A stretch of DNA of 64,000 nt from CAZGAQ01 sp964523405 (GCA_964523405.1 CAZGAQ010000001.1:62001-126000), one strand, 5' to 3'; shown: positions 30,569 to 39,232, counted from the first letter of the stretch. Notes: generated by a model not told the origin, from the letters alone. Numbers and translations: made by a program.

Positions 30569-31111
30569 CTAAGGTAGATTGGGCAGCAGAAGCTGCGGGT
30601 CGAAGTCGACAAACAACGATTTCAGGACGCCGTCGGGAATGGTATCGGGCACCGCGGCGTCCGGCGTATCCAGATAGGCTTCCAGGCTGGCGCTGGTGGT
30701 AATGTGCAGGTCATCGAAAAAGGAGACGATGGCCTGGGCTTCCGCGTCGGTGAGCGTAATGCTCAGCGTGGTATCGGCCGCGCTGGCCCCGTCCCCGTAG
30801 AGCTGCACTTCATCGGGAGTGAGGTCGAGCAGGCGGCCGGCGACGACCTTGTCATAGGCGGTCCGCAGGTCGCCGCCGAACTGATTGGCCGTGCGCTCGG
30901 TCGAGAAGAGGACATTGATGATCTCGGCGGAGAGGCCGAGCTCGGCCAGCTTCGCCCGGCGCTGCGTGAGCGTGAGGTCGGTGTTGTTGACGATGAGGTT
31001 GATGTCACGCAGCGTGGATGGGACGGTGTCGGGGTAGTTTTCCGCGGGGCAGCCGCACAGCAGCACGGCGCCCAGACCGAGGAGCAGGCAGCCAGTCACG
31101 CGTTTCGCCAT
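30569..31111 (-). CDS. hypothetical lipoprotein, first of a homologous tandem pair
   Basis: A 180-residue lipoprotein with signal MAKRVTGCLLLGLGAV and lipobox LLCGC. The mature part begins with two helical stretches (STLRDINLIVNNTDLTLTQRRA; KLAELGLSAEIINVLFSTER) and ends with a region homologous to the downstream lipoprotein. A promoter with TTGTGA and TATCAT spaced 17 lies about 59 bases upstream of the start. Function unknown. ATG 31111 was chosen at the signal peptide; the longer frame to 31447 crosses the promoter and the divergent YchF-like gene. Confidence 0.8.
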   Translation of the reverse strand: MAKRVTGCLLLGLGAVLLCGCPAENYPDTVPSTLRDINLIVNNTDLTLTQRRAKLAELGLSAEIINVLFSTERTANQFGGDLRTAYDKVVAGRLLDLTPDEVQLYGDGASAADTTLSITLTDAEAQAIVSFFDDLHITTSASLEAYLDTPDAAVPDTIPDGVLKSLFVDFDPQLLLPNLP

Positions 31112-31176
31112 GGATTTCCTTTGCCGCGAGGCACGGGAATACCCTGCGCCGCTACGCGCGGGCGCGAAGCGGCAGT

Positions 31177-31205
31177 ATGATAGCATCGGCTGAAAGGGCT
31201 CACAA
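31177..31205 (-). promoter_or_regulatory. sigma-70-like promoter for the lipoprotein pair
   Basis: Read leftward: TTGTGA (31205-31200), a 17-base spacer and TATCAT (31182-31177). The predicted start of transcription is near 31170. Confidence 0.55.
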
Positions 31206-31328
31206 GCCGCAGCCCGGGTCGTGGGCCGCCGGGGTGCGAACGGTTGGGTTGTTCCCGGGGAGCGGGCCCGGCTGGCCGCGCGCCGTGCGGGTGCCGTCAC
31301 GGAGCCGTGATCGACTGGAGGCAGAATC

Positions 31329-32390
31329 ATGCGCGTCGCCATTGTCGGGTTTCCGTTCTCGGGCAAGACCACGTTGTTTCGCGCGATCACCGGGCTGCCG
31401 GCGGACCATTTGAAGTTGGCGGAGGAGAACCTGGCGGCCGTGCACATTCCCGAGCCGCGGCTGGACTTTCTGCAGAAGATCTACAAGCCGAAGAAGCGCA
31501 CGGAAGCGACGATGGATTTCGTCGACCTGCCGGGCAGCGCGGAGGGGGACGTGGAAAAAGCGGGTCTGGAGAAACATCTGCCAACTCTGCGCCAGGCGGA
31601 TGCCCTGGTGGTGCTGCTGCGGGCATTCGAGTCGGGATCGGTCACGCTGCATGAGGGGCGCGTCGATCCGGAGCGCGACCTGACGCAGATCCGCGACGAG
31701 ATGCTGCTGGCGGATTTTGCGATCTGCGCGGGGCGCATCGACAAGCTCGAGAAAGCGATCACCAAGCCGACCAAGGAGCGCGACCAGCAGAAACACGAGT
31801 TGGAGCTGCTCAAGAAGTGCGAACAGGCGCTGGAGAACGAGAAGCCGTTGAGCACGGTCATCAAGCCAGGCGAAGAGGAGAAGATGCTGCGCAGCTTCGG
31901 GTTCCTGACGCAGAAGCCGCAGCTCGTGGTGATCAATGTCGGGGAAAGCGGGATTGGGAAGGAGCCGTCGTTCCGGGCGCCGCATGCGGCCGCCACGATG
32001 GCGGTGTGTGCGCCGCTGGAGGCGGACCTCATTGCGCTGGAGCCGGCCGACCGACCGGCGTTCATGCAGGAGTACGGCATGGCGGCGCTGGCGCGGGATC
32101 GGCTCGTGCGGACGTGCTTTGACGCGTTGGGCATGATCTCCATGTTGACGGCGGGCGAGGACGAGTGCCGCGCGTGGCCGCTGGTGAAGGGGGCAACGGC
32201 AGTGGAGGCGGCGGGGAAGATCCACACGGACCTGGCGCGCGGGTTCATCAAGGCGGAGACGATCGCGTTCGAAGATTTTCACAAGGCGGGTTCGATGCGC
32301 GAGGCGAAAGCGGCCAATAAGATTCGCATGGAGCCGAAGGGGTACGTGGTGCAGGACGGGGACATCATGAACATCAAGTTCGCGATCTAG
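31329..32390 (+). CDS. YchF/OLA1-family ATPase (Obg-related P-loop protein with TGS domain)
   Basis: A 353-residue translation-associated P-loop protein. G1 is GFPFSGKTT at 7-15 (usually PNVGKST), G3 is DLPG at 66-69, and the G4 position reads NVGE (203-206), the NxxE form that gives YchF/OLA1 preference for ATP over GTP. A coiled helical insert lies at about 130-175 (DKLEKAITKPTKERDQQKHE). The C-terminal TGS-like part is typical: AWPLVKGATAVEAAGKIHTD, RGFIKAETIAFEDF and the final VVQDGDIMNIKFAI. The length is close to the usual 360. ATG 31329 follows CTGGAGG. It is divergent from the lipoprotein pair. A paralogue of the canonical YchF is possible. Confidence 0.85.
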   Translation: MRVAIVGFPFSGKTTLFRAITGLPADHLKLAEENLAAVHIPEPRLDFLQKIYKPKKRTEATMDFVDLPGSAEGDVEKAGLEKHLPTLRQADALVVLLRAFESGSVTLHEGRVDPERDLTQIRDEMLLADFAICAGRIDKLEKAITKPTKERDQQKHELELLKKCEQALENEKPLSTVIKPGEEEKMLRSFGFLTQKPQLVVINVGESGIGKEPSFRAPHAAATMAVCAPLEADLIALEPADRPAFMQEYGMAALARDRLVRTCFDALGMISMLTAGEDECRAWPLVKGATAVEAAGKIHTDLARGFIKAETIAFEDFHKAGSMREAKAANKIRMEPKGYVVQDGDIMNIKFAI

Positions 32391-32454
32391 CAGCGGGGCA
32401 CGGCGCGCTTATCGGCCACAGGAAAAGGCAGCGCGCCGGCGCGGGGGGTGCGGT

Positions 32455-32460
32455 TATAAT
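32455..32460 (+). promoter_or_regulatory. consensus -10 element TATAAT
   Basis: A perfect TATAAT lies 84 bases before the start codon at 32544, upstream of the three-gene secreted operon. The -35 position is GC-rich without a match. Confidence 0.4.
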
Positions 32461-32543
32461 CGGCGTGGCGGGTGGCGCGGGTGGTGCCGCGGCGACGGGA
32501 CGGTGGCCTGACCGTTCGCGCCGGGCAGAGAGGAAGGAAGAGC

Positions 32544-33458
32544 ATGCTGACCTCAACTCGTGCCCGCCGCGGCGCTGGAGCGCTGTGGCTGGCGGTCGTC
32601 GTTGTGAGCGGCGGGCTGGCGGCGCCGGCTCAGGCGGCGTCGGTTGTGCCGATGAGCGCGGCGATGCTGGCGGATTGCGCGGGGCAGGTGATTGTTGGTG
32701 AAGTTGCCGCGACGCGGTCGTACTGGGCGGACAGTCCGCGGCGCATTGAGACGGAGGTGGTGTTCGAGCGCGTGGACTACCTCAAGGGGCGGCACGCGGA
32801 TGCGGGGACGAGCTTCGTGCTGAAGGTGCCGGGCGGGACGGTCGGGGACATGACCCTGCGGATTGCCGATGCGCCGACGCTGGCGGTCGGGGAGCGCTGG
32901 GTGCTGTTCCTGCTGCCGGAATACAAGGTGCATCCGGTCGTCGGGCTGACGCAGGGGGCGTTTCGCGTGACGACCGACGGCGGGGGAGTGGCCCGCGTGC
33001 GGGACGCGGCGGGGCGCCCCGTGACGGGGGTGGACGCGGCGGGGTGCGTGCAGACGGCGGCAGCGGCCGGCCCCGTGGGGACGGCGAATGCGTACGCGAC
33101 GTCCGGGCTGGTGGACGCTGCGGGCGGAGTGCGCGTGGCGAACGTGCAGCCGACGGCGGCGCCGGCTGAGGGGCTGACGTATGAGGAGTTCGTGGCGCAG
33201 TTGCGGCCGATCCTGGTGCGGAGTCGCGAGCACGGGCTGACGGCGCCGGCGGGGCGGCCGGCGCTGGCGGAGATGAAGGCGGTACCGCTTCGGGCCGCGG
33301 CGGGGCAGGTGGGGAATGGGCCACCGGCGGGGCGCGGTGAGTTGCCGCAGACACTCCGGCCGGGGCAGGCGGTGCGACCGGCTACGGCGCCAGCAGCGGA
33401 GGCGGAGAAGAGTGCGGGGCCCGCGCGGCCGGCGGCGCAGGACGGGAGGGGCCGGTGA
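32544..33458 (+). CDS. hypothetical secreted protein, first gene of a secreted operon
   Basis: A 304-residue exported protein. Signal peptide follows the ATG (RARRGAGALWLAVVVVSGGL, then AAPAQA). The mature N-terminal domain (about 35-150) reads as a beta-rich module: ADCAGQVIVGEVAATRSYW, TEVVFERVDYLKGRHAD, VLKVPGGTVGDMTLRIADAP, LAVGERWVLFLLPEYKVHPVVG, GAFRVTTDGGGVARV. The last 80 residues are Ala/Pro-rich and probably disordered. The sequence fits proteins found beside matrixin-type metalloproteases, where such a domain could keep the protease inactive, but that is inference. GGAAGGAAG precedes the ATG. Its stop overlaps the next start. Confidence 0.75.
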   Translation: MLTSTRARRGAGALWLAVVVVSGGLAAPAQAASVVPMSAAMLADCAGQVIVGEVAATRSYWADSPRRIETEVVFERVDYLKGRHADAGTSFVLKVPGGTVGDMTLRIADAPTLAVGERWVLFLLPEYKVHPVVGLTQGAFRVTTDGGGVARVRDAAGRPVTGVDAAGCVQTAAAAGPVGTANAYATSGLVDAAGGVRVANVQPTAAPAEGLTYEEFVAQLRPILVRSREHGLTAPAGRPALAEMKAVPLRAAAGQVGNGPPAGRGELPQTLRPGQAVRPATAPAAEAEKSAGPARPAAQDGRGR

Positions 33459-35317
33459 TGAGAGCGCGACTTCCTGCAAGCGGGCTGTTGCTGGTCGCGG
33501 TGCTGCTGTTGGCGTGGGCGCCGGCGGCGCGGGCGTTCAGCTACTACAACATCGGGGGCGCGAACGTGGTTTGGGCGGGTGCGTTCAGCCAGCGGTATCT
33601 ATCGCCGAGCACGTTTCCGCCCGGCGGCGTGACGACGGAGCTCTATGGCGGGGCGCTGGGGCTGTGGATGATCGTGCCGTCGGCGGACTTCACGTATGCC
33701 GGGACGATCAACGACCAGGACTACACCATCGATCACTATGACGGCTACAGCGACACGGCGGCGGTTGATCCGTCCGAACTGGACCCGGGCGTGCTGGCGG
33801 TCACGTACATGGTGAACAACGGCGCGCAGTGGTACGACATGGACATGGTGTTCGGCGCGGACGCGGCGGGCTACAACTGGAATTTCACGCCGGACCCGGA
33901 CTGCGACATCGTGGGCAACGGGCAGCAGAACGGAATTGCGTTCATTCTGGTGGCGACGCACGAGCTCGGACACGCGCTGGGATTGGGGCATGATCCGCAG
34001 GGGACGGAGGCGCCGGGGACGACCTGGTTCATCGGGACGATGAATCCGGCGTATCCGGCCGGCGGGCCGATCAGCTCGAGCAACATCGTCGAGCTGCATG
34101 GCGATGATCGGCAGGGTCTGCGGTTCCTATATCCGCATTCGGGTCAGGCCACGCCGGTGCTGGATGCGGCGAACCCGGGCTACATGCCGGGGTCGCGCGT
34201 GGGCAAGGCGGTGCCGGCGACCTTCATGCCGGAGAGCATCGCACCGGGTGGGATGCTGACGTTGAACTCCGCGGTGGAGAATTTCGGCAATACGAACATC
34301 GCGAACATGCAGCAGGGGTTCTTCCTGTCGGCGGACACGGGCATCGATCCGCAGGCGGACCTGGTGCTGGGGCACTTGAACTGGGACATCGCCGCGGGCG
34401 ATTGCATCCAGTTCCAGGCAGAGGCGGACCTGCCGACGGACCTGGCGGCGGGCACGTACTACGTCGGATCGATCCTGGATGAGACGAACGCGTTTCCCGG
34501 CGAGTTGTACAAGGACAACAACACGCACGTGTATTGCAGTCCGCTGACGGTGGTGCGGCTGGCGCCGGTGATCAACGAACTGGGGCAGCACACGGCGCAG
34601 TGTGGGCAGCCCTGGACAAGCCCGGCCCCGACTGTCACGCATCCGGTGAACATGGCGCCGCTGACGTGGAGTCTGGAGAGTCCGCCAGCGGGCATGGCGA
34701 TCGACCCGGTGACGGGAGTGATCTCGTGGCCGGTGCCGGTGCGGTCGCAGTCGCAATACGTGCTGACGGTGCGGGCGACCAACAGCAGCGGCAGCGCGAC
34801 CAAGTACCTGTTTCTGGGGGTGGACCAGCCGCGGCCGGCGCTGGTGGCGATTCCGGACGCGAGCGTGCCGGGACACGGCAGCTACACTGGGCCGGCGCCG
34901 CAACTCACGAGCCCGGCGTGTATGGAGCTGGTGCTGGTGTGGTCGCTGGAGGCGGGGCCGGCGGGGATGACAGTCAACGCCGCGACGGGCGTGGTGACGT
35001 GGTCGCCGGTGCGCTGCAGCGCTACGCCGCACGCGATCACCGTGCGGGCGACGAACGCGGTGGGCAGCGGAAGCGTGACGTGGCACCTGACGGCGACGCC
35101 GTGCGGCGGGGATGCGAATTGTGACGGCAGCATCAACTGGCGCGACATCGATTACTTCATCGCGGCCATGAACGACAACCAGAGTGCCTGGCGCGCGCTG
35201 TTCCCCGGCGGCAGTCCGCCGTGCGTGTTCGCGAACAACGACGTCAATGGGGATGGGCACGTGAACTGGCGAGACATTGATCCGCTGATCGGGTATATGA
35301 ACACGTTCGCGCCGTGA
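33458..35317 (+). CDS. secreted matrixin-like zinc metalloprotease with Ig-like and dockerin-like domains
   Basis: A 619-residue exported protease. Signal peptide at 1-26 (LPASGLLLVAVLLLAWAPAA); M10-type catalytic domain with the metzincin motif HELGHALGLGHD at 168-179 (HExxHxxGxxH), followed by IGTMNPAYPAGG, in which the Met can serve as the Met-turn. Next come a CARDB-like domain (NSAVENFGNTNIANMQQGFF), two Ig-like putative cell-wall domains (APVINELGQHTAQCGQPW; LVAIPDASVPGHGSYTG) and a C-terminal dockerin-like pair (DANCDGSINWRDIDYFI; DVNGDGHVNWRDIDPLIGYM). TGATG links it to the previous gene; GTG 33455 is an alternative start. It probably acts on extracellular proteins. Confidence 0.88.
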   Translation: MRARLPASGLLLVAVLLLAWAPAARAFSYYNIGGANVVWAGAFSQRYLSPSTFPPGGVTTELYGGALGLWMIVPSADFTYAGTINDQDYTIDHYDGYSDTAAVDPSELDPGVLAVTYMVNNGAQWYDMDMVFGADAAGYNWNFTPDPDCDIVGNGQQNGIAFILVATHELGHALGLGHDPQGTEAPGTTWFIGTMNPAYPAGGPISSSNIVELHGDDRQGLRFLYPHSGQATPVLDAANPGYMPGSRVGKAVPATFMPESIAPGGMLTLNSAVENFGNTNIANMQQGFFLSADTGIDPQADLVLGHLNWDIAAGDCIQFQAEADLPTDLAAGTYYVGSILDETNAFPGELYKDNNTHVYCSPLTVVRLAPVINELGQHTAQCGQPWTSPAPTVTHPVNMAPLTWSLESPPAGMAIDPVTGVISWPVPVRSQSQYVLTVRATNSSGSATKYLFLGVDQPRPALVAIPDASVPGHGSYTGPAPQLTSPACMELVLVWSLEAGPAGMTVNAATGVVTWSPVRCSATPHAITVRATNAVGSGSVTWHLTATPCGGDANCDGSINWRDIDYFIAAMNDNQSAWRALFPGGSPPCVFANNDVNGDGHVNWRDIDPLIGYMNTFAP

Positions 35318-35391
35318 GCGGCGGCCGGACGGGAAGCCGCGCCGGGGCCCATCGCGGGGCCACGGGAACGGACGTGACGAGAGGAGCAGGC

Positions 35392-36246
35392 ATGCGAGCG
35401 ACGATAACTGGAGCCGTGCTGGCCGGGCTGCTGACCACGGTGGTGGCCCGCGCGCTGCCGTTTACCGTGCCGGTGGATCCGAACCAGTCCGCGTTGACGT
35501 TTGAGCTCTGCGTGAGCGGGCGGTGTGACACGGAGACGTCGCCGGTGACCGGGTCGGTGGTGGTCGCGCTGGACTGCGTCGACGCGCCGACGGAGATCTG
35601 GCTGCACGATTTCCACGTGTACGTGCAGAACACGCTGACCTTCAACCTGAGCTGGGGTTTCCTGGGGACGTTCACGGCGACCGGCAACGCGCTGTCCCTG
35701 TACTACGCGGAGCCGGGCGTGGTGCTCGGGCCGACGGCGATCACCGGCGGCGGCTTTGTGTTCGGCGGGGTGCCGGCACGGAAGACCGGCAACCTGGTGT
35801 ATCACGCAACGGGCGTACCGTGCCTCGCGCTGCAGAACGTCGGGCGACCCTGCGACGACACGCGTGATCTGGCGGGCGAGCCGGCGTCGAACTCCGACTG
35901 GAACGGCTCCGTCATGACGCTGAATCGGGCCGTCACCGTCGTCAGTACAGTCGACACTACGACGGCGCTGGATCCAAACAATCCCGGTCTCGGGTCGCTG
36001 CACGTGAGCGGCACGGTGCGCGGCACGGTGTACGTCGCCCGGCCGACCGGAGATGTGGACGGGGACGGAGACGTGGACGCCGTGGACTTCGAGTACTTCG
36101 CGCCGGCGCTGAGCGGGCCGGGCGTGACGACGCCGCCGGCGGGCAGCACGGCTTACCACTTCGCCGGAAGCGACCTGGATCAGGACGGGGACGTGGACCT
36201 GGCCGACGCGGCGCTCCTGCAGCGGGCGCAGCCGGTGGCGCTCTAG
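35392..36246 (+). CDS. secreted beta-rich protein with C-terminal dockerin-like repeats
   Basis: A 284-residue exported protein. Signal peptide MRATITGAVLAGLLTTVVARA; body beta-rich with the opening PVDPNQSALTFELCVSGRCD; C-terminus with two Asp-rich calcium-binding units (DVDGDGDVDAVDFEYFA; DLDQDGDVDLADAALLQ), the typical pair of a dockerin-like domain. No catalytic motif is recognised. GAGGAGCAGG precedes the ATG. It starts 74 bases after the protease and is the last gene of the secreted operon 32544-36246; it may be the target or scaffold of the protease, which is inference. The next gene is convergent. Confidence 0.8.
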   Translation: MRATITGAVLAGLLTTVVARALPFTVPVDPNQSALTFELCVSGRCDTETSPVTGSVVVALDCVDAPTEIWLHDFHVYVQNTLTFNLSWGFLGTFTATGNALSLYYAEPGVVLGPTAITGGGFVFGGVPARKTGNLVYHATGVPCLALQNVGRPCDDTRDLAGEPASNSDWNGSVMTLNRAVTVVSTVDTTTALDPNNPGLGSLHVSGTVRGTVYVARPTGDVDGDGDVDAVDFEYFAPALSGPGVTTPPAGSTAYHFAGSDLDQDGDVDLADAALLQRAQPVAL

Positions 36247-36301
36247 GCGCCGGGCCGGCGGGAGTGCCGGGCTGCGGCCGCCCGCGCGCGGCGGGCGCCG
36301 C

Positions 36302-37798
36302 CTAGAACCCGTAGAGGGGTTTGTATTTGCGGGTGAGGTAATCGATGAAAGGCCGCGGCGCGAGGGTCTTGCCCGTGACGACCTTGAGGAGTTCCGCCGC
36401 GCGGTAACGTTGTCCATGAGTATGAATGTTGTTCTGCAGCCACTGGCGCAATATGTGCAGCTCCCCGCGCGCGATGTGGACGTCGAGATCGGTGATGGCC
36501 TGGCTGGCCGCCTGGAAGAACTGAGCGGCGTACAGATTGCCCAGCGCGTACGTCGGGAAGTACCCGAAAATCCCCATGCTCCAGTGAATGTCCTGGAGAC
36601 AGCCCTGCGCATCGTCCGGCGGGACGATGCCGAGGAGTTCGCGCATCCCTTCGTTCCACGCTTCCGGTATCTCCTTGACCGCCAGGCGCTCGGCGAGTAA
36701 CTGCCGCTCCAGGTTGAAACGCAGCATGATGTGGAGGTTGTACGTGACCTCGTCCGCCTCGACGCGGATGAGCGACGGGCGCACGGTGTTGATCGCGAAG
36801 TACCAATCCTCCAGCGCGACCTTGGCGAACACGGGGAAGGCCGCCTGCAACTCGCGGAAATAGTGCGACCAGAACGGGCGGCTGCGGCCGACGAGGTTCT
36901 CCCACAGGCGCGACTGCGATTCGTGGATGCCCAGCGACACGCTGCTGCCCATCGGCGTGAACATGTGCTGGGGGTTCAGCCCCTGCTCGTACAGGCCGTG
37001 GCCCGCCTCGTGCATCAGGCCGAACAGCGACATGGGGAGGTAGTGCTCATCGTAGCGCGTCGTGAGGCGCACGTCGTCGGGCGAGTAGCCGCTGCAAAAG
37101 GGGTGGGTGGTGGTATCGATGCGACCGGCTTGGAAGTCGAAGCCCATCTCCGCGACGATGCGCCGGCCGAACTCGGCCTGCTCGGCAAGCGGGCAGGCGC
37201 GCTCGAGCAGGGAGGTGTCGGGCTGGCGGGGCGCGGTGGCGATGGCCTGGACGAGTGGGACAAGGTCGTCCTTGACCTCCGCGAAGACGCGCTCGACCTC
37301 GGCGGCCCGCGCGCCGGGCTCGAATTCGTCCATCAGGGCGTCGTAGGGTTCGGTCGTGTAGCCGATGCGCTCGGCCACCTGGCGCTGCAAATCGAGGAGC
37401 TTTTCGAGGTGGGGAGCGAACTGGCTGAACTTGCTGGTTTGGCGGGCCTTGGCCCAGGCCTCCTTGGCGAGCACCACGGTGGCGGCAATTTCGCGGACGA
37501 GGTCGGTGGGCAGTTTGACCTTGCGGTCGCGCGTGCGGCGCAGCTCGCGGACGTTGGTGGCCACGACGGGGTCGTCGTCGCCCTCGGCCTCGACCTGTTC
37601 GAGCAGGCGACCGAACTCGTCGGAGATGAGCTTTTCGTGGCTGGCGCCGGCGATGAGGGCGAGCTGGAGAGCGCGGGTTTCGGCACCCTTGGCGGGCATA
37701 TAGGTTTCCTGGTCCCATTCGAGCACTCCGCCGATGGATGTGGCGGCGAAGATGTCCTGGACCTGGCGGATGAACCGGGCGTAGGTTGCGCTGGGCAT
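36302..37798 (-). CDS. M32-family carboxypeptidase (carboxypeptidase Taq type)
   Basis: A 498-residue zinc metallocarboxypeptidase with broad specificity for C-terminal residues, cytoplasmic (no signal peptide). The catalytic HEAGH lies at 263-267 (LMHEAGHGLYEQGL); the M32-specific motifs follow: GIHESQSRLWENLVGRS with the third metal ligand Glu, and RVEADEVTYNLHIMLR. Other conserved text includes DQETYMP near the N-terminus. Length matches the family (about 500). A promoter with TCGACC and TATAAA lies about 50 bases upstream. It is convergent with the secreted operon. Confidence 0.93.
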   Translation of the reverse strand: MPSATYARFIRQVQDIFAATSIGGVLEWDQETYMPAKGAETRALQLALIAGASHEKLISDEFGRLLEQVEAEGDDDPVVATNVRELRRTRDRKVKLPTDLVREIAATVVLAKEAWAKARQTSKFSQFAPHLEKLLDLQRQVAERIGYTTEPYDALMDEFEPGARAAEVERVFAEVKDDLVPLVQAIATAPRQPDTSLLERACPLAEQAEFGRRIVAEMGFDFQAGRIDTTTHPFCSGYSPDDVRLTTRYDEHYLPMSLFGLMHEAGHGLYEQGLNPQHMFTPMGSSVSLGIHESQSRLWENLVGRSRPFWSHYFRELQAAFPVFAKVALEDWYFAINTVRPSLIRVEADEVTYNLHIMLRFNLERQLLAERLAVKEIPEAWNEGMRELLGIVPPDDAQGCLQDIHWSMGIFGYFPTYALGNLYAAQFFQAASQAITDLDVHIARGELHILRQWLQNNIHTHGQRYRAAELLKVVTGKTLAPRPFIDYLTRKYKPLYGF

Positions 37799-37849
37799 CG
37801 GCGAACTTCCTTTCTACGAACCGTGGGCACGGGCCCCGCTCGCAGGTCC

Positions 37850-37878
37850 TTTATACGCCCGAATGGCGTGCGGGTCGA
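37850..37878 (-). promoter_or_regulatory. promoter candidate for the M32 carboxypeptidase
   Basis: Read leftward: TCGACC (37878-37873), a 17-base spacer and TATAAA (37855-37850). The predicted start is near 37843, 45 bases before the ATG. Confidence 0.45.
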
Positions 37879-37992
37879 GGAGGGGCGCGAGGGGCTGGCG
37901 CCGCGAGTTCTCCGCAGGCAGCGGGATCTGCAGGGTGGGAACGTCGCTCCCCGTCCGACGTCGTCCACCCCGCACAAGTTCGGGGCGGGCAG

Positions 37993-38008
37993 AGGCCTGA
38001 CGCTACGG
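37993..38008. repeat. dispersed repeat copy AGGCCTGACGCTACGG
   Basis: Identical over 16 bases to the segment at 25092-25107. The flanks also contain CAAGGCAGAGCCG (about 38012-38024), which recurs at 41543-41555, so two modules travel together. Confidence 0.7.
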
Positions 38009-38053
38009 CTGCAAGGCAGAGCCGCGCCGCACGTTCGGCACGGAAGCCGGCTG

Positions 38054-38425
38054 CTACGCGCGGCGGAAGAGGAGTTGGCCGGAGGCGTCGCGCGTGATTT
38101 CAATGTGGCCGGCGAGAGCTGCGCCACGCACGGTGGCACGGAGCTCGTCGCCCTCGAGGTGCTCCAGGATGGCGCTGCCGCGGTCCAGGCGACAGACCGT
38201 GCCGCGTCCCCCGGGGATCGCGCCTTCGTATTCCAGATAGGCGCGGCGGTGGTCCGAGAGGCGCTCGGCGGGGATGGGTGCGCGGGAGGTCAGCGGATTG
38301 GCGGTCAGGCGCCACGTGGGGAGGCGTTCCTGGCCGGGCTGCTCGATCAGAAAGTCCCAATGCACGAGGCGCGCCGCGGACGGCGTGTCGGGCGAACTCG
38401 TATCGTGCTGCAGCACCACGAACAT
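38054..38425 (-). CDS. stand-alone LigD-type 3'-phosphoesterase-like protein
   Basis: A 123-residue protein resembling the N-terminal phosphoesterase domain of bacterial DNA ligase D, which trims 3' ends in non-homologous end joining. Seen: FVVLQHDTSS and LVHWDFLIEQPG, matching the family His-containing segments, then LPTWRL, AYLEYEGAIPGGRGTVCRLDRG and the final strand GHIEITRDASGQLLFRR. There is no ligase or polymerase domain, and no Ku gene lies nearby. ATG 38425 begins at the conserved FVVLQHD. Whether the phosphoesterase His triad is complete cannot be told with certainty by eye. Confidence 0.72.
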   Translation of the reverse strand: MFVVLQHDTSSPDTPSAARLVHWDFLIEQPGQERLPTWRLTANPLTSRAPIPAERLSDHRRAYLEYEGAIPGGRGTVCRLDRGSAILEHLEGDELRATVRGAALAGHIEITRDASGQLLFRRA

Positions 38426-38527
38426 GCAGGCTCCGACAATTCCCGACCCACACGACCGGCCGGCCGGTCTGTACACGCGCGAGGTCGGCGGCTACGCTGC
38501 TGCCGTTTTGTCAGGCGAGGGCTGCCG

Positions 38528-39199
38528 GTGAATCCAGGCTCAACACGGACATTTTACCAGGCGCGGCGGATCGTGTGGATTGCGGCGCTGGTTGCGCCCG
38601 TGCTGCTTTTGGGTGGCGTTTGGTGGTTGGTCACCGAGGTGCTGCTGCCGCCGGCCGTGCCGGACGACCGCACGCCGCCGGACGAAGTCGTGCAGTTCAT
38701 GGTGCACGAGCAGGGGTTGCCGCGGCTGGCGCGCGCGAAAGCGGAGCAGTTTGTGCTGGCGCAGGGGCGGCGGTTGGCCAGGGAGGCCGCATTTCGGGAG
38801 CAGTTTCTGGCGGCGCTGCGCACGTCCAGCCCGGAGGACAAGAAGGCGCTGCGCACGAACCTGCTGGATACGTTCACGCCGATGATCCGGGAAGACGTGC
38901 GTCGGTTTCAGAGCCTGTCGCCGGGACAGCGCGAGGCGTTCCTCGATGATCGCATCGTGGCGTACCTGCGGCTGAACGTGTTCCGCGATACGCACGTCCA
39001 TGTGAAAGGCTCAGACGCGTGGGGGGACGCGCCGCCGACGCAGGACGAGCTGATGACCTGGTTCGCGACGCGCTTCAACGAGGAAGAACGGCAGATGGTG
39101 GCGGCGTACTTTGCGGCGCTGTTCGCGCGGGCGCAAGCCGTCGCGGCGGATCCGGAACTGAAGGCGAAGTTCGAAGCGCAGCTCGCCGGCGGGGGGTAG
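38528..39199 (+). CDS. hypothetical single-pass membrane protein
   Basis: A 223-residue protein. One N-terminal membrane helix at about 15-37 (VWIAALVAPVLLLGGVWWLV), then a helical soluble region with many charged residues (EEVVQF-type text; LARAKAEQFVLAQGRRLAREA; SLSPGQREAFLDDRIVAYLRL; FNEEERQMVAAYFAALFARA). No family motif is recognised. It starts with GTG 38528, just after the divergent LigD-like gene. A much longer reading frame running in from 36731 is antisense to the M32 gene and not real. It is convergent with the lipoprotein at 39233. Confidence 0.6.
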   Translation: MNPGSTRTFYQARRIVWIAALVAPVLLLGGVWWLVTEVLLPPAVPDDRTPPDEVVQFMVHEQGLPRLARAKAEQFVLAQGRRLAREAAFREQFLAALRTSSPEDKKALRTNLLDTFTPMIREDVRRFQSLSPGQREAFLDDRIVAYLRLNVFRDTHVHVKGSDAWGDAPPTQDELMTWFATRFNEEERQMVAAYFAALFARAQAVAADPELKAKFEAQLAGGG

Positions 39200-39232
39200 C
39201 GCAACGGAGCGGTAGCGCGGCGCTGCGGGGTG

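Noticed and set aside
36731..39199. Single 822-residue rightward frame
   Set aside because: Its first three quarters run antisense to the M32 carboxypeptidase and the LigD-like gene and have no protein-like composition; only the last 223 residues from GTG 38528 are kept.
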